This document shows, one piece after another, positions 1 through 10,695 of a stretch of 64,000 bases of DNA. The translations under genes and the position numbers were made by a program. The stretch's first letter is position 1. Each line of letters opens with the position of its first letter. The notes beneath the pieces are model-generated. The model did no database searches. It was not told the DNA's origin and saw nothing but the letters and a program-made list of their open reading frames with translations. The DNA lies in NCBI GenBank assembly GCA_035771175.1, contig CM069603.1:23102286-23166285 (forward strand). Direction: 5' to 3'. The stretch comes from Paratinospora sagittata (Eukaryota; Streptophyta; Magnoliopsida; Ranunculales; Menispermaceae).

Positions 1-441
1 CTTAGGTCTTAATGCATGTTTTAATTGTTAATTTACATTCGAGAGAGGGGATTAGCAATTGAAGAATATGTGTTTGAATTTACATTCGAGAGAAGGGTTT
101 AAAAAATTTTGGATTCATGATTCATAAACTTAAGAATTGAATCGACAACACTATCTTTTGATACCCATATAGATCAACATAGTGAAATCAACTCTCTAAT
201 AATCTTTAACCATCTATTTTCACTAAATCTCTGATTAATTGTTAGTTTAATTTCTAATTTCAGCTATTTCAATTTATAGCACACTTTATTATCACGTTTT
301 GTTAGCCTAGATAAAATCAATACTTTAGTAGTTTTGGGCATTTTTAATAGTTAATTTCACTATCGGATACGATACCCAACTCACCTTGGGATTACTATAA
401 CTTGACTGTCGTGCACTTGCGATTTAAAATTTACGCTATCA
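1..441 (+). repeat. 5' LTR of element A, 3' part only
   Basis: The sequence carries the cattcgagagagggg phrases seen again in the 3' LTR (about 9000-9240), and ends at ctatca just before the primer binding site. The LTR start lies left of the window. Apart from the terminal bases the match to the 3' LTR is weak over the last 250 bases. Confidence 0.75.
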
Positions 442-447
442 AGTTTT

Positions 448-465
448 TGGCACCGTTGCTGGGGA
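448..465 (+). other. Primer binding site, Asp-tRNA type
   Basis: tggcaccgttgctgggga differs from the complement of the 3' end of plant tRNA-Asp(GTC), TGGCGCCGTTGCCGGGGA, only by a G-to-A and a C-to-T transition, and lies 6 bases after the LTR end. This primer type is usual in Athila elements. Element C has its own version at 45384. Confidence 0.8.
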
Positions 466-642
466 AGGTGTCAATTTTACTTTTATTAATACCAATTCGA
501 AGTGATTTTGGTTTTAATTTAGGTATTTTTGTTTGTTTGTTATATGTTAAAAAAAAACATTTGTTTGTCTCTTTTTCTGATTTCTTATTTATTTAATTTT
601 AGTGTTATTTGATTTTTCTTTTTATTGTGTCTTTTTGTAGAA

Positions 643-1620
643 ATGGCTTACAATTATAGCCACTCCACTTTCCAAGATAATTTTGGGCGAGTGGATCCTG
701 TTACAATGTTGTCGGCATCACTTTCCTACCTTCAACATCAACTAGAACACCTACAACATCAAGTGGAAAAAATTAATGCGCCAAGATCTCAACATACTAT
801 GGACGGTATGGGAGCTGCAACCATGAGAGATTTTGGAATGGATTCAAGTATGAAACAAGTTCAATATGGTCAACATTGGGAATATAATTGTATGGGTGAC
901 CCTTACCCCCATCAATACCATTCGGGTATATATGACCATGAGAACTGCTCCTACAATAACTCATGGAATGAATTGCAACCTCTACCGAGCATCTACAACC
1001 ACGTGGAGAAGAAATCACCTTTGGAGGAGGCATTGAGTTCTTTTATGAGTTGGAGAGTTCAAGAAGAGCCATTTACTTCAAATAGTGAAGAAGAAGATGA
1101 TAAAAGGGAAATTTTTTTATGCCAAGACATGACACCACCACCACCACCACCAAGGCAACTGACTATTGCAGAAGAGATACAACGTTATGAAGCCTTGAGA
1201 AGAGGAGAAACGAGTACATATCACCAACCAAATGTGATTGAACATGATAATCAAGCGGTGTTTTTGGATGTACTCGAGTGTGATAATCAAGAGGTGCCTA
1301 TGGATATACAATCAGGTAATCTTAAGATGCCATATGTTGAAGAGGTGCCTACCAAGGTGGATGAGTGCTTGGATGTCAAGGAATATAATTTTGATTTTGA
1401 GGATCCGTTTGCTCAGGGGCTACAAGTTCAAGTTGTAGAGGTTAATGGTAAAAGCCATTTAGAGGTGCTTAAAGGTCAATGTCTAAACATTTGGAAAGCA
1501 CCAACTAAATATTTCGATGACATTCCTCCCATGTTGAGAGTGATGCTTCATCGGACTTTGTGTTTCCATCGGTGGATCAGTCATATCGATTTTTGTGGGA
1601 GGAGTGCACAAGTCCGATGA
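643..1620 (+). CDS. ORF1 of element A, Athila gag-derived protein (about 325 aa)
   Basis: The first ATG of the open frame is at 643; the frame extends slightly upstream but without an ATG. The ATG directly follows a pyrimidine-rich run ending in tttttgtag, which looks like a splice acceptor. The middle (YHSGIYDHENCSYNNS, then LQP and KKSPLEEALSSFM) lines up with the gag C-terminal part of element B (YHPGVRNHEKFSYSNN, KKKTPLEDILAKFI at 53600-53440, minus), so the protein derives from the Athila gag tail. There is a heptad-like YLQHQLEHLQHQVEKI stretch near residue 35, an acidic run (SEEEDDK) and a Pro run (PPPPPP). No zinc knuckle and no enzyme motif is present. It is the longest uninterrupted frame in the window, in a region where almost everything else is broken. 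Function unknown; a role in packaging or particle assembly is inference. Confidence 0.6.
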   Translation: MAYNYSHSTFQDNFGRVDPVTMLSASLSYLQHQLEHLQHQVEKINAPRSQHTMDGMGAATMRDFGMDSSMKQVQYGQHWEYNCMGDPYPHQYHSGIYDHENCSYNNSWNELQPLPSIYNHVEKKSPLEEALSSFMSWRVQEEPFTSNSEEEDDKREIFLCQDMTPPPPPPRQLTIAEEIQRYEALRRGETSTYHQPNVIEHDNQAVFLDVLECDNQEVPMDIQSGNLKMPYVEEVPTKVDECLDVKEYNFDFEDPFAQGLQVQVVEVNGKSHLEVLKGQCLNIWKAPTKYFDDIPPMLRVMLHRTLCFHRWISHIDFCGRSAQVR

Positions 1621-1735
1621 TTCCGTCATCAAATCTGAAAAATGAGGAAGACGGGAGGATGCTCGAAATAATAAGAAAACATACACGATTCAAATAAAAA
1701 GAGAAAGTCTAGCTAATGACGGAAAAAAAGTGCTT

Positions 1736-1753
1736 GTTGGGAGGCAACCCAAC
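1736..1753 (+). other. Conserved hairpin after ORF1
   Basis: GTTGGG-AGGCAA-CCCAAC is a perfect 6-bp inverted repeat with a 6-base loop. It is preceded by tctagctaatgac and followed by T-rich sequence. The same block, with one arm base changed, lies at 49204-49221 on the minus strand just downstream of integrase in element B. It therefore marks the end of the first coding block in both elements. Confidence 0.7.
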
Positions 1754-2451
1754 TAATTTTTAGTTTTCATGTTTTGTTTTATTTTTAGACATTATAGTAT
1801 AGTACTTGCATCTTGTATTATTCATTAAATAACAAGCTTCTTTTTCTTTTTTAAAAAAAAAAAAAGAAAAGAAAATAATAGGGCAGTTGTTTTGGGTGCC
1901 GCAGCGCCGTTACGCTGTGATTAAAAAAAAAAAAATTCTTCCTTTTCAATCCTTCATTTCACTCCTGCAACTCCTTCAAAACCTTTTTCCCTTCTTCCCC
2001 AAATCTTCGGAAAAAAAAATCGCACCATTCTCTACCCATTTCTTTTCATATTTTCCATTCATTCTTAGGTTTTAATCATATTCCCCATCTTGGACGGATT
2101 TGTGGGTTGAAATATCATTCACATTCATCTTTGAAGCAACCTAGGGCATCCGAAAATTGGGGACACTAGTATCCACCACGTTTTATTGCTAGTATTGTTG
2201 AGATTTCATCCAAGTTTGAGCTTCGTGGTTATATGCTCTTGGATTTGAGATGGGTTTGATTGGCATGACCTTGTGTTTGTTGGAATTTATGTGAGTATTG
2301 TGGAATTTTGGTTTTTTTGGTGGCGATTTTACCCAAATTTGGTGAATGTGTTGGAGTACCCTCTAAGTGTTTGATCTATTGCCTTAGAGTCCATCTTGAC
2401 TTAGTGGAGCTGAGTTTTTGTGGAAGACTTTGAGATATCAATTTCGGTGAA
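1754..2451 (+). other. Non-coding spacer between ORF1 and ORF2 of element A
   Basis: Holds A-rich runs (1850-1876, 1922-1934) and a CT-rich leader-like stretch (1935-2080), then an AT-rich stretch leading to the ORF2 start. No TATA box stands out and no open frame of note is present. It could carry the leader of a subgenomic or spliced RNA for ORF2, but nothing in the sequence proves that. Confidence 0.5.
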
Positions 2452-3541
2452 ATGGCACCCAAAAGGGAGAAACCTTCTTCTTCCTCCCAATCTTATGATC
2501 ATACAAAGTTTATAAGTCATGAGACTTCCAAACAATTTTATGGCTATGTGCTGAGGAGAAGCTTAATCAAAGAGCGAGGCATATGTGTCCCCCCCTGCAA
2601 TACCCAGAAATTGCAAACATGATTGTTGCAAGAGGATGACAGGATTTTGTACGACAACCTCAACCTGCAGTTAATCCGGTCGTGCGTGAATTCTACGCCA
2701 ATGCCCATGAAAGAAGCTTTGACTACAAAGTATTTGTGCGGGGCAAGATGGTGCCATTTGATAGAACCACCATCAATGAATTGTACGGGCTACAAAACAT
2801 TGATGGCGATGAGTACTCGAAGTATGTTGCCACAGGAATTGACGCTGAAGAAATTATCAAAACTCTTTTCCCAACGGGGAGTTGGAAAATTTACAAAGGG
2901 GAGCCACGAACAATGCTAAAGAAGGGATTGAACTACTTAAGCAAGGTGTGGTTGAACTTTTTGAATGCTAAGTTGATTCCAGGAGATCATAAGAACGACA
3001 TTTCCAAAGATCGAGCAACACTGTTCTATGCCATTATGACTGGAAAGTCCATTGATGTGGGAAAAGTAATTCAAAGTTCCATCATCTACAACATTAAGCC
3101 CCCCACCACTGGTGCACTTACTCATCCTTCACTTATATGTGCCTTAAGTGATAAGGCGGGAGTTAGATGGAATAAGGATGAAGAGTTACTACAGCCCAAG
3201 AGCCCGATTGACAGTGGCACTTTGGTTCATCTTAAGTAAGATGATGACGCAGAGATCCCTCCTGGATGGGGACCTAGTGCTAATGCCTCTTCATCAAGGC
3301 ATCTCTTTGAAGAATCACCTCAGGCACAATCTTTGTCAATGGTTGATAGAATCAACCATCTTGAGCAAGAGGTCACTCAAAAGCACTACATTATTCAATT
3401 GAATTCAACCAATTAATAGTGCAGATGTTCATTGCATCCGGCCTCAATGCCAGCCCCACTGCGGTTCAATTCCCACAACCACCACAATTCCATGAGTCTC
3501 CGAAACAAGAGGAAGACAAGGACGAAGATGATGACAACTGA
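2452..3541 (+). pseudogene. ORF2 of element A: putative plant transposon protein (pfam20167-like), broken
   Basis: The ATG at 2452 opens MAPKREKPSSSSQSYDHTKF, a typical start for the repeat-associated plant proteins grouped as putative plant transposon protein. A frameshift follows near 2590 at a run of seven C, then a TGA at a Trp-like codon about 40 bases on. The core (VREFYANAHE, VRGKMVPFDRTTINELYG, FLNAKLIPGDH, RATLFYAIMTGKSIDVGKVI) is readable to the stop at 3237. The same frame continues past it, and a shifted frame ends in the acidic tail EEDKDEDDDN with TGA at 3539-3541. The family is known from Athila-type and other LTR elements, placed after gag or gag-pol; its biochemical role is not established. 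Two or three lesions make this copy dead. Confidence 0.8.
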
Positions 3542-3610
3542 GGATGTTTTGGGGAGTTTCTTAACCTTTGCCTTACTATTTTATGTCCTTTGCATCTGCA
3601 TTTATTTTAT

Positions 3611-3647
3611 CATTGAGGACAATGCTAAATTTCAGTTTGGGAGAGGG
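3611..3647 (+). other. Internal polypurine-like block after ORF2
   Basis: cattgaggacaatgctaaat followed by ttcagtttgggagaggg. The counterpart in element B is at 48940-48980 on the minus strand (cctcaatgcaaa on the plus strand, next to ctcccccaaact). The G-rich run resembles a second plus-strand priming site far upstream of the terminal one. That function is inference. Confidence 0.5.
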
Positions 3648-4759
3648 TTCAATGTTTATATTGCTTAGTTTAATTTGCATAATTTAGTTTGCATAGTTTA
3701 ATTTGCATGTGTTTAGTTTGCATGTTTTAGTTTGCATACTAGTGTAAATTTTGAAAATTTTAGTCTTTGTCTTGTGTTTAAAATAAATGCTAGGTCATGA
3801 ATAATTCTATGTCCTTTTATGAATTTTGATGTGATTTAACTTTGAATGGATGATCTAAGATTGGATTAGCACTCATTTCTGAACATGACCTTTGGAAAAT
3901 TAGAAAGTACTCTTAAGTCTGTGTGCTTGATTTGCTTTTCCATGTTTATTGGACATTTTTGTTGACTTTTGAGTATGAATCATATCATGAATGCCACTTA
4001 CTTTTTAAATTGGGATTTTTGCAAGTTAAGCATCTTTAGGTCTCACTTTTCAAATGGAACTCTAGAACTTGCTTGATCTTTTCTTGAGGCAAAATCCTAG
4101 GGATCACACCATGATATAGATGATTCAGGCCATTTTTGGATAAATTGAGCGAAAAAGCCTACCCAATTGTTGTATTACCCCTAGTCACCCTATTTGAGCC
4201 TTATATTCTATTTATTGTCACCTAAAATGATTAGACAAGGCCTTTTATTGATTTTCCCCTGTTTTCACCCTTGCACCTTTAAATTGTTTTGAAAATGTTG
4301 TAATGGGTTGAGTTATTTTTCATGGGAAATTATTTGTACAAGTGCTATGGAATGGAATGAAAATGATATGTGAAGGTGATGAGCAAAGGTTCAAAATGGT
4401 TCAAAATATGTGAAAAAAGAAGAAAAAGAAAGATGAAGAATGAAAAAAGATTGAAAAATGGAAAGAAAATATTTTTCTTCAACAATATAAATAAATTTGG
4501 GAGAATTTTGGGAGGCAATGTGAATGAAAATGTTGAAAAAAAAAAATCCTGTTTTGGATAATGTGTTGGGTTTGGCTTATTTCATAAAGCATAAATGTGT
4601 AAAAGTGTTATGTATCAAAGAGGTTTTGGGTGTATTGAGCTTCATTTTATCCTTGTTGTTATACCCTTACCCTTTGCCTTACTTTACAAGCTTAATAAAG
4701 TCCTATTGATCTTAATTGGTGTGAGACCTACATTAGTGGTGAGAAATGTGAAAAGCAAG
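3648..4759 (+). other. 3' non-coding region of element A, first part
   Basis: AT-rich and without coding potential. It is colinear with the reverse complement of 47940-48940 in element B; for example, gtactcttaagtctgtgtgc occurs in both. An A/G-rich tract at 4395-4470 is low complexity. The region is split from its continuation (7638) by a solo LTR. Confidence 0.65.
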
Positions 4760-7632
4760 TGTGACGCCCTGAAAATTATTTCATCTAGCCCATAACCCAA
4801 TTGCATTTTGTTCAAATTCTATGTGTTGCCTTGATATGTTTGGTGTTTGTTTGATGGTTGTTTAATGTTTGTATATTTGATGCTTGATAATGTATATAAA
4901 TATGTGCATTATAAATTGTATATGGGTCATGTTAAATTAAAGTATAATGTATATGTTATTATTTATGCATGGGCCCATTAAACCATGAATTGATATGTGT
5001 TAGGATTGATTGAATAAAAGGATAAATGAGAATAAAAAATTTGGTGTATTAGATGGATTGGACATTTAAAATACATGCAAGCATAAGATTGGTTAAAGTA
5101 CATGTGGTTGGTATGGGTAGTATGAGACTAACACATGTCAAATTGGTGCATGAGAATGGACAAGTGTCCCATGCCCCATTTCTCTTCTCCAACACATGTC
5201 AAGTTGGTGCATGAGACCAACACATGTCAAGTTGATGCATGATAATGGACAAGTGTCCCATGCCCCATTTCTCTTCTCCAATACATGTCAAGTTGGTGCA
5301 TGAGAGTGCACAAGTGTCCCATGCCCCATTTCTCTTCTCCAACACATGTCAAGTTGGTGCATGAAAGTGGACAAGTGTCCCATGTCCACTTCTCTTCTCC
5401 AAGGAAGTCCTAGAGAGTGAGGTGAGTGGAGGGCAAGGAAAAAGGAAGAGAAAGGAAAGAAGAAGAGAAAGAAAGAGGAAGTTGCTTTGAGGGAAGTCTC
5501 AGCAACGTTTTCATCAAAAAGTTAGATCTTTGCTATATATGGTCGGATTGAGCTCAAACGTTTTCAGCAAGTTCATATCTTATGGTTATTCATTCTGGTC
5601 GGTGGAGATCGTGATTGGAGGTTTCTTCGGAGAGATATAACCTCCCAAACAAAGCTGGTCGGAAAGTCTAGATGTCTCGCGCAATTTCGATTAAACTAAT
5701 AGATCTCCTAAATCTACCGTTGGATGGATATGATATTTGAAAAGGTGGTTCAAAACTGATCTTTCTGCAGTATGAATGGTTGAGATGTTGGTGGTTCAAG
5801 TAGTTTGTGTGATATAGTCATCTGAGTTCGAGTATTTGCAGCGGGAAAGGAGAAATTGTCTGATTAGAGACTTGTTCATCAAAGAGGCTTATCTTTTCGG
5901 TCCACCGTTGGAGTGAGCTGATATTTGTACAGAAGGTTTGTCTCTTAACATAATTCAATCTGTTCGGTTGATTTTGTGATTAAATATATATGTTGGCAGC
6001 TTAATACATCTGAACAGAATATTAAATGGAAAATTTGTAGGGTTGTTTGTATTAGACCTAAATTGAGAATATGAACTTAGACCTTTCCAAATAGTTTGCA
6101 TGTCAACTATGTTGACCTAGTTGCCATTGTTGATGAACCCATGATGCAAAATCAGTGATATACATGGCTGAACATGGTGACCTAGTGTAAATACGCAATA
6201 TGGCCTAAGTATGAAAAATTTCATATTTTAGGGCTTTTGATGCTTTTAGCCTAGAATCATTGAATTGATGCAATTTATGTCTAATTAAGCATGATTAGGG
6301 TTGATTATGCTACTGAATTGGTGGTTGTGACCATATCATAGGTTAGGCCTACTTGTGATCAAGTGACCCAATTTGGGGATGTTTATACCTAAGGAATTGA
6401 AATTTTGTATTTTTGATTGATTGAATGGTTTATGAATGAGAACTACGCATTAGAGGCCCAAGTCATGTGATTTGAGTTGAATGATGGGATTAGATGGGAT
6501 TTAGGCCTATTGTCTATATGTGGGCTGATTTAGGGTTGATGTGTAATGTTTATGTGATTGAGCATAGAAATTGATGTATGGTTGGATATTGATGAATGTT
6601 TCAGGACCTTGATTGGGTTGATTCGATTTGATGTCCGTGTGTGGTTAGATACTCTCGCGAGGCTTGGTTGTGAGTAGACTTCATTTATGATTATATCTTT
6701 TATGTCATCATATCACTTATATATATTGTATGTTGAAAGCATGAATGTGTCCTAATGTTTTGAATGATGCATTGATTTGAGAAAACCTTATGACTTTGGC
6801 TGGGCCCATCTATCTGGCTAATAGGGGGACTTAACCTTGTCATAGGAGGGTTTTAAAAAGGAAATATTTGGGGATGAGAACGGTACGGTGAAATAGACGT
6901 GCACTAGTAACCCCAAATCAACATGATTGGGGATGAGAACGGTACAGCGAAATAGACTTGCACTAGTAACCCCAATGCATGTGGAATGTCGATCCAAATT
7001 GATTAGCTTTTACTTCCATCGAACTTATTGTAAATGCTTGGTATCTATATGTTATGAGTTTTTAATCATGCTACACATTGACATGCATACATGATATTTA
7101 TTGATGAGTATTGATAGCATATTTGAATTCTATTCACTGGGCACTGTTGGCTCACCCTCATTTTCCTCTTTCAGGTCCTTCTGTCCCGAATAAGGGCAAA
7201 GGAGTAGCCATATCTTGAGGGCTTTGCCGACAAGAGAATCTAAGGCCTCAATGTGAGTTGAGAGGCATTTTGATTGAACTGTGTTTTAAATTATGATGCA
7301 TTATATTTTGGACTATGTAATTATAACACTTACCACATTGTAGTATGGGTGAGTTGGGACTTGTTAGATAGACCATGTAGGCATATGACGGTTTTTTGTA
7401 CCGATAGTTTTGGACTTTATGTGTATGTCCATCTTGGTGGACTGTAGTGATTATAGTGTTAATTATGGTTCATTTTTATGGAGTATCTCTTTTCTTGGAT
7501 GATTAATACGGTTGGTAGTTTTGTTTAGTACATTTTTATATTATGTCGTTGTTTGGGATAAGGCTCGTAGGGTCTCACCCACCTCACGGGGGTTGAGGAG
7601 TGGTTGGTGGTCCAGGGTGCGGGGTCGCCACA
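4760..7632 (+). repeat. Solo LTR, chromovirus family E (copy E1)
   Basis: Starts TGTGACGCCCTGAAAATT and ends GGGGTCGCCACA, with near-perfect 5-bp flanks gcaag (4755-4759) and acaag (7633-7637). Element B has the uninterrupted site (aaaagcaagcatatgaag as read on its sense strand), which proves the insertion. Length is 2873 bp. The related copies are 32587-35514 (plus strand) and 16618-19034 (minus strand). No internal region is attached, so it arose by recombination between the two LTRs of a full element. Confidence 0.9.
5130..5400 (+). repeat. About 60-bp tandem repeat in solo LTR E1
   Basis: Units start with aacacatgtcaagttggtgc at 5130, 5191 (short, 28 bp), 5219, 5280 and 5341. The full units also contain acaagtgtcccatg and end in tctcttctcc. 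The sister LTR E2 has only one unit (about 32955-33005), so the array expanded in E1 or its source. Confidence 0.9.
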
Positions 7633-7637
7633 ACAAG

Positions 7638-7979
7638 TATATGAAGTTCATGTTTTGTTTTGTTGAGATCATATTTCTATCTAGCTTGCATTTGTCTATA
7701 TGATTTACGAGTGGTCATGTAAATGATTTCTTTGCTTATTTGTCAATGAGGATAGAAAAGAGGGCATGGTTTTGTAGGTTGAAATTTTAGACCACAACTT
7801 TAAACTTTCAAAGTTTTCCTTGAGTTTTGTTGTATGAGATGTATGCTATCTTTGAGATCTTCAGAATCCATTTTTTGAAAATCAAAACCTTGTTCATCCA
7901 AGAATATGTGAAGAGTTTTGTCATTCAACTTTCATTTTTCTCTTTGCTCGGGACGATCAAAGTTTAAGTTGGGGGAATT
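7638..7979 (+). other. 3' non-coding region of element A, second part, with polypurine tract
   Basis: Continues the B-like 3' region after the solo LTR. Its end, aagtttaagttgggggaatt (about 7960-7979), is the polypurine tract immediately before the LTR. Element B has the same arrangement at 47619-47640. No coding potential. Confidence 0.8.
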
Positions 7980-9577
7980 TGATAAGTTGAGTTTTAGTTG
8001 TTAGTTTACTTGTTAATTTCATAGGTTTTTAGGTGCATTTGGCTAGTTTTTAGATATATTTGCATTAATTACTCATATTTAGTGTTTTAGGTCCATTTAG
8101 ATGTTTTTATGAATTTTAGAAGTTAGTTATAGATATTTTCATGAATTGCATGCATTAGGCTAGCTTAGGAAAATAATCATGATTTTTAGTTATATTTTCT
8201 AAAGTCAATTGCATTATTTTCATATTAATATTCTCATATTTTACATGTTAATACATACATACTTTCATATAGTTTTATATTAATTGATTAATATGGTTTA
8301 CTTATATTTGTTTTTGCTTTGTTTGTAGGTTAATGAGGAGCAATTAAAGCCAAAATGAAGTCAAGAACATGTCCAAGAAGTGGACCAAAAGCCAAGAGAA
8401 GAATGCACAAAATGTGCATTTTTCACATTCTGGGCACCACGACGCTAGGGAGTGGCGCCGCGGCGCAGTTGCACATGAAGAAAAGACTAGAGAGAGAGGT
8501 TCTAGGTGTCGTGGCGCCATTACTGTTCATTAGGCATTTTTTTGTGTGTTTTATGCGGATTTTTGTTGCCCATTTTGGTCTTTTTGACTCCTTGTATATA
8601 AGAATTTTTTAAGGTTTTAATGAAAATGGGGAGACTTTATCTAACATTTTTTATCTTGCAAACTGGAATTAGAATATAATATATTAGGCTAGGGTTTTGA
8701 AAGAGAGGCAAGTGAAGGATTGAAGAAGAAGAAGAGTTGCAGGTTTGAGACAAGAAGAAGAAGGAGAGTCCACCATTGACAAAGGGGGTTTCTTCATTTA
8801 TCTTCTAATCTTAGTTTGTTTCCATGTTTTCTTCTATAACTCTTTCTCTTGTATCTATGGATTTGATTATGAATTAAATAGATAATCTAGAGTTTTGATT
8901 TAGCTTTGTTGGATCTTGTGATTGAGTCATTATGTGTTTTTGAGCAATCTTTTGGGTTTATTTATGATTCTTCATGCTTAATGCTTTCAAATTGCTGATC
9001 ACTCTTTGAATGAACTTAGATTTGGTTTCTTACAATCGAGAGAGGTGTTATCCAATTAGTGCAAGAGTTTTGTAACTTAGGGTAGAGTATCGAGTCGAGA
9101 GACCTAAAAAACCCTTTGAAATCCATTAAAATGAATCATAGAACCTAAGGCATTCTTGATCTAAAGGTTTGTCACTTGAGAGAGGGAATCGATAGATCGA
9201 GAGTAGATATTCAAGCTAACATTCGAGAGAGGGGTTTGAATGTACACAAATTCAGGATTTATAATTTCAAAAATTAATTCATTAACACAATTTTTAGAGA
9301 TCACGAGAGACAACATAGTGAGATCTAAACTCTAGAACTATAAATCCATTGATTTCTCTCCAATTTCCATTTAATTTTCATTGTTTTGTTTGATTTTGTT
9401 TATTTTAAATCCTGCAATTAAACAATATCTTTTTATCACCTAAATTTCCATTAATCATTGTAGAATTGAGAATTAAGATTAGTAAAATTACCTTCTCTGT
9501 GGATACAATAACCCAATCACCATGGGTATTATAACTTGATAATTTGTACGCTTGCAAATTTAAAATTTACGCTATCA
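7980..9577 (+). repeat. 3' LTR of element A
   Basis: TG...CA repeat of 1598 bp from tgataagttgag to gctatca. A probable TATA box (tatataag, 8595-8602) precedes the presumed transcription start. The second half carries several gagagaggg phrases. Downstream of 9577 the chromovirus integrase resumes with atttcatcatggg. The 5-bp target copy expected here is atttc; its partner lies outside the window. Confidence 0.85.
8595..8602 (+). promoter_or_regulatory. Probable TATA box of the element A LTR
   Basis: tatataag in a locally GC-containing context, about 1 kb before the LTR end. Inferred from sequence and position only. Confidence 0.45.
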
Positions 9578-10641
9578 ATTTCATCATGGGATTGCCGAGG
9601 TCTCAGGACAGATTTGACGCCATTTGGGTTGTGGTTGACAGATTGGTCAAGAGTGCACACTTCCTTCCTATGAGCGCCAGACACTCTGTGGATAAACTGA
9701 GCATATTATATGTGAGAGAGATCGCGAGATTGCATGGAGTGCCCTTGTCTATCGTGTCGGATAGAGATCCACGATTTACATCGAGGTTTTGGCAGGCTTT
9801 GCAGACTCGATTTGGGACCCGTCTCTGACTTAGTACAACGTTTCATCCTCAGACGGATGGTCAGTCCGAGAAAGTGATTCAGATTCTAGAGGATATGGTC
9901 AGGTCTTGCATTTTAGAGTTTGGTGGTGGTTGGGATGAGCATTTTCCCTTGTGTGAGTTTGCTTACAACAACAGTTATCAGGCGAGCATTAGTATGGCAC
10001 CGTATGAGGCTTTGTATGGAAGACCCTGTAGATCTCCAGCTTGTTGGTACGAGGTGGGAGATACGCAGTTATGGGGCCCTGATGCAGTTGTTGAGAAGAT
10101 TGAGAAAGTCAATCTGATTCGGCAAAGGCTGATGTCAGCTCAAGACAGACAGAAGAGTTATTATGATAACTGGCATAGGCCGTTAGAGTTTGCAGTGGGA
10201 GATCTACTTTTACTTAAGGTCTCGCCACGAAAGGGTTAGATGAGGTTTGGCATTAGAGGGAAGCTTGCCCCTAGGTTCATTGGGCCATTCCAAATTATAG
10301 AGAGGATTGGACCGGTGGTGTACAGGTTGGCACTACCTTCTCAGCTCGAGGGTATTCATAATGTATTCCATGTATCGATGCTGAGGAAGTACATCGGTGA
10401 TCCGTCGAAGAAGTCATATCCCGATCCAGCTCATGTGCTTGATGTGAGTCATCTAAAAGTTTGAGAGGATACGACTTATGCGGAGTTGCCTATTCAGATT
10501 GTGCCTCATCAGGTTCAAAAATTGAGGAATAAAGAGATCCCGCTTGTACGAGTCAAATGGAAATTCCACGATAATGAAGAGAAAACTTGTGAGCACGAGG
10601 ACCGGATGAGAGAGCAGTTCCCCGATCTTTTTACCGACTGA
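9578..10641 (+). pseudogene. Chromovirus integrase and chromodomain (end of pol), element D
   Basis: Translation begins inside integrase at FIMGLPRSQDRFDAIW, right at the first catalytic Asp codon, where element A was inserted. The second Asp (IVSDRDPRFTSRFW) and the Glu (DGQSEKVIQILEDM) are present, followed by the C-terminal SYQASISMAPYEALYGRPC and the [13 protein letters not shown] block. The chromodomain part is readable around 10480-10630 (VQKLRNKEIPLVRVKWKF ... EQFPDLF), ending at TGA 10639-10641. In-frame stops at about 9826, 10237 and 10462 kill the gene. The upstream parts of this pol lie left of the window. Lineage: chromovirus of the Tekay/Del kind, judged by the chromodomain and the long LTR. 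Confidence 0.85.
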
Positions 10642-10695
10642 GGTTAGTTCTCTTGCTTTTATTTTGAGGACAAAATCTCTTAAGTTGGGGAGAAT
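10642..10695 (+). other. 3' untranslated end and polypurine tract of chromovirus D
   Basis: A T-rich stretch, then gaggacaaaatctcttaag and ttggggagaat, immediately before the LTR start TGTAACTCTCG. The purine run is the expected plus-strand primer. Confidence 0.75.

Larger units (their letters stand above)
1..9577 (+). mobile_element. Element A: non-autonomous Athila-type LTR retrotransposon (5' end outside the window)
   Basis: Seen: the end of an LTR at 441, a primer site at 448, two ORF regions, a polypurine tract just before 7980 and a second LTR to 9577, both LTRs ending in the same 22 bases (ttaaaatttacgctatca preceded by gatt/aatt). No protease, reverse transcriptase, RNase H or integrase can be read anywhere between the LTRs, so the element cannot move alone. 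Its 3' non-coding part is clearly homologous to that of the autonomous minus-strand Athila element B (45891-54096), for example 3890-4090 against 48580-48790, so B or a relative probably supplied its enzymes. It lies inside the integrase gene of a chromovirus. The solo LTR at 4760-7632 is a later insertion. Confidence 0.85.

Noticed and set aside
402..596. 64-aa frame across the LTR end and primer site of element A
   Set aside because: It spans a functional non-coding site and has no recognisable similarity.
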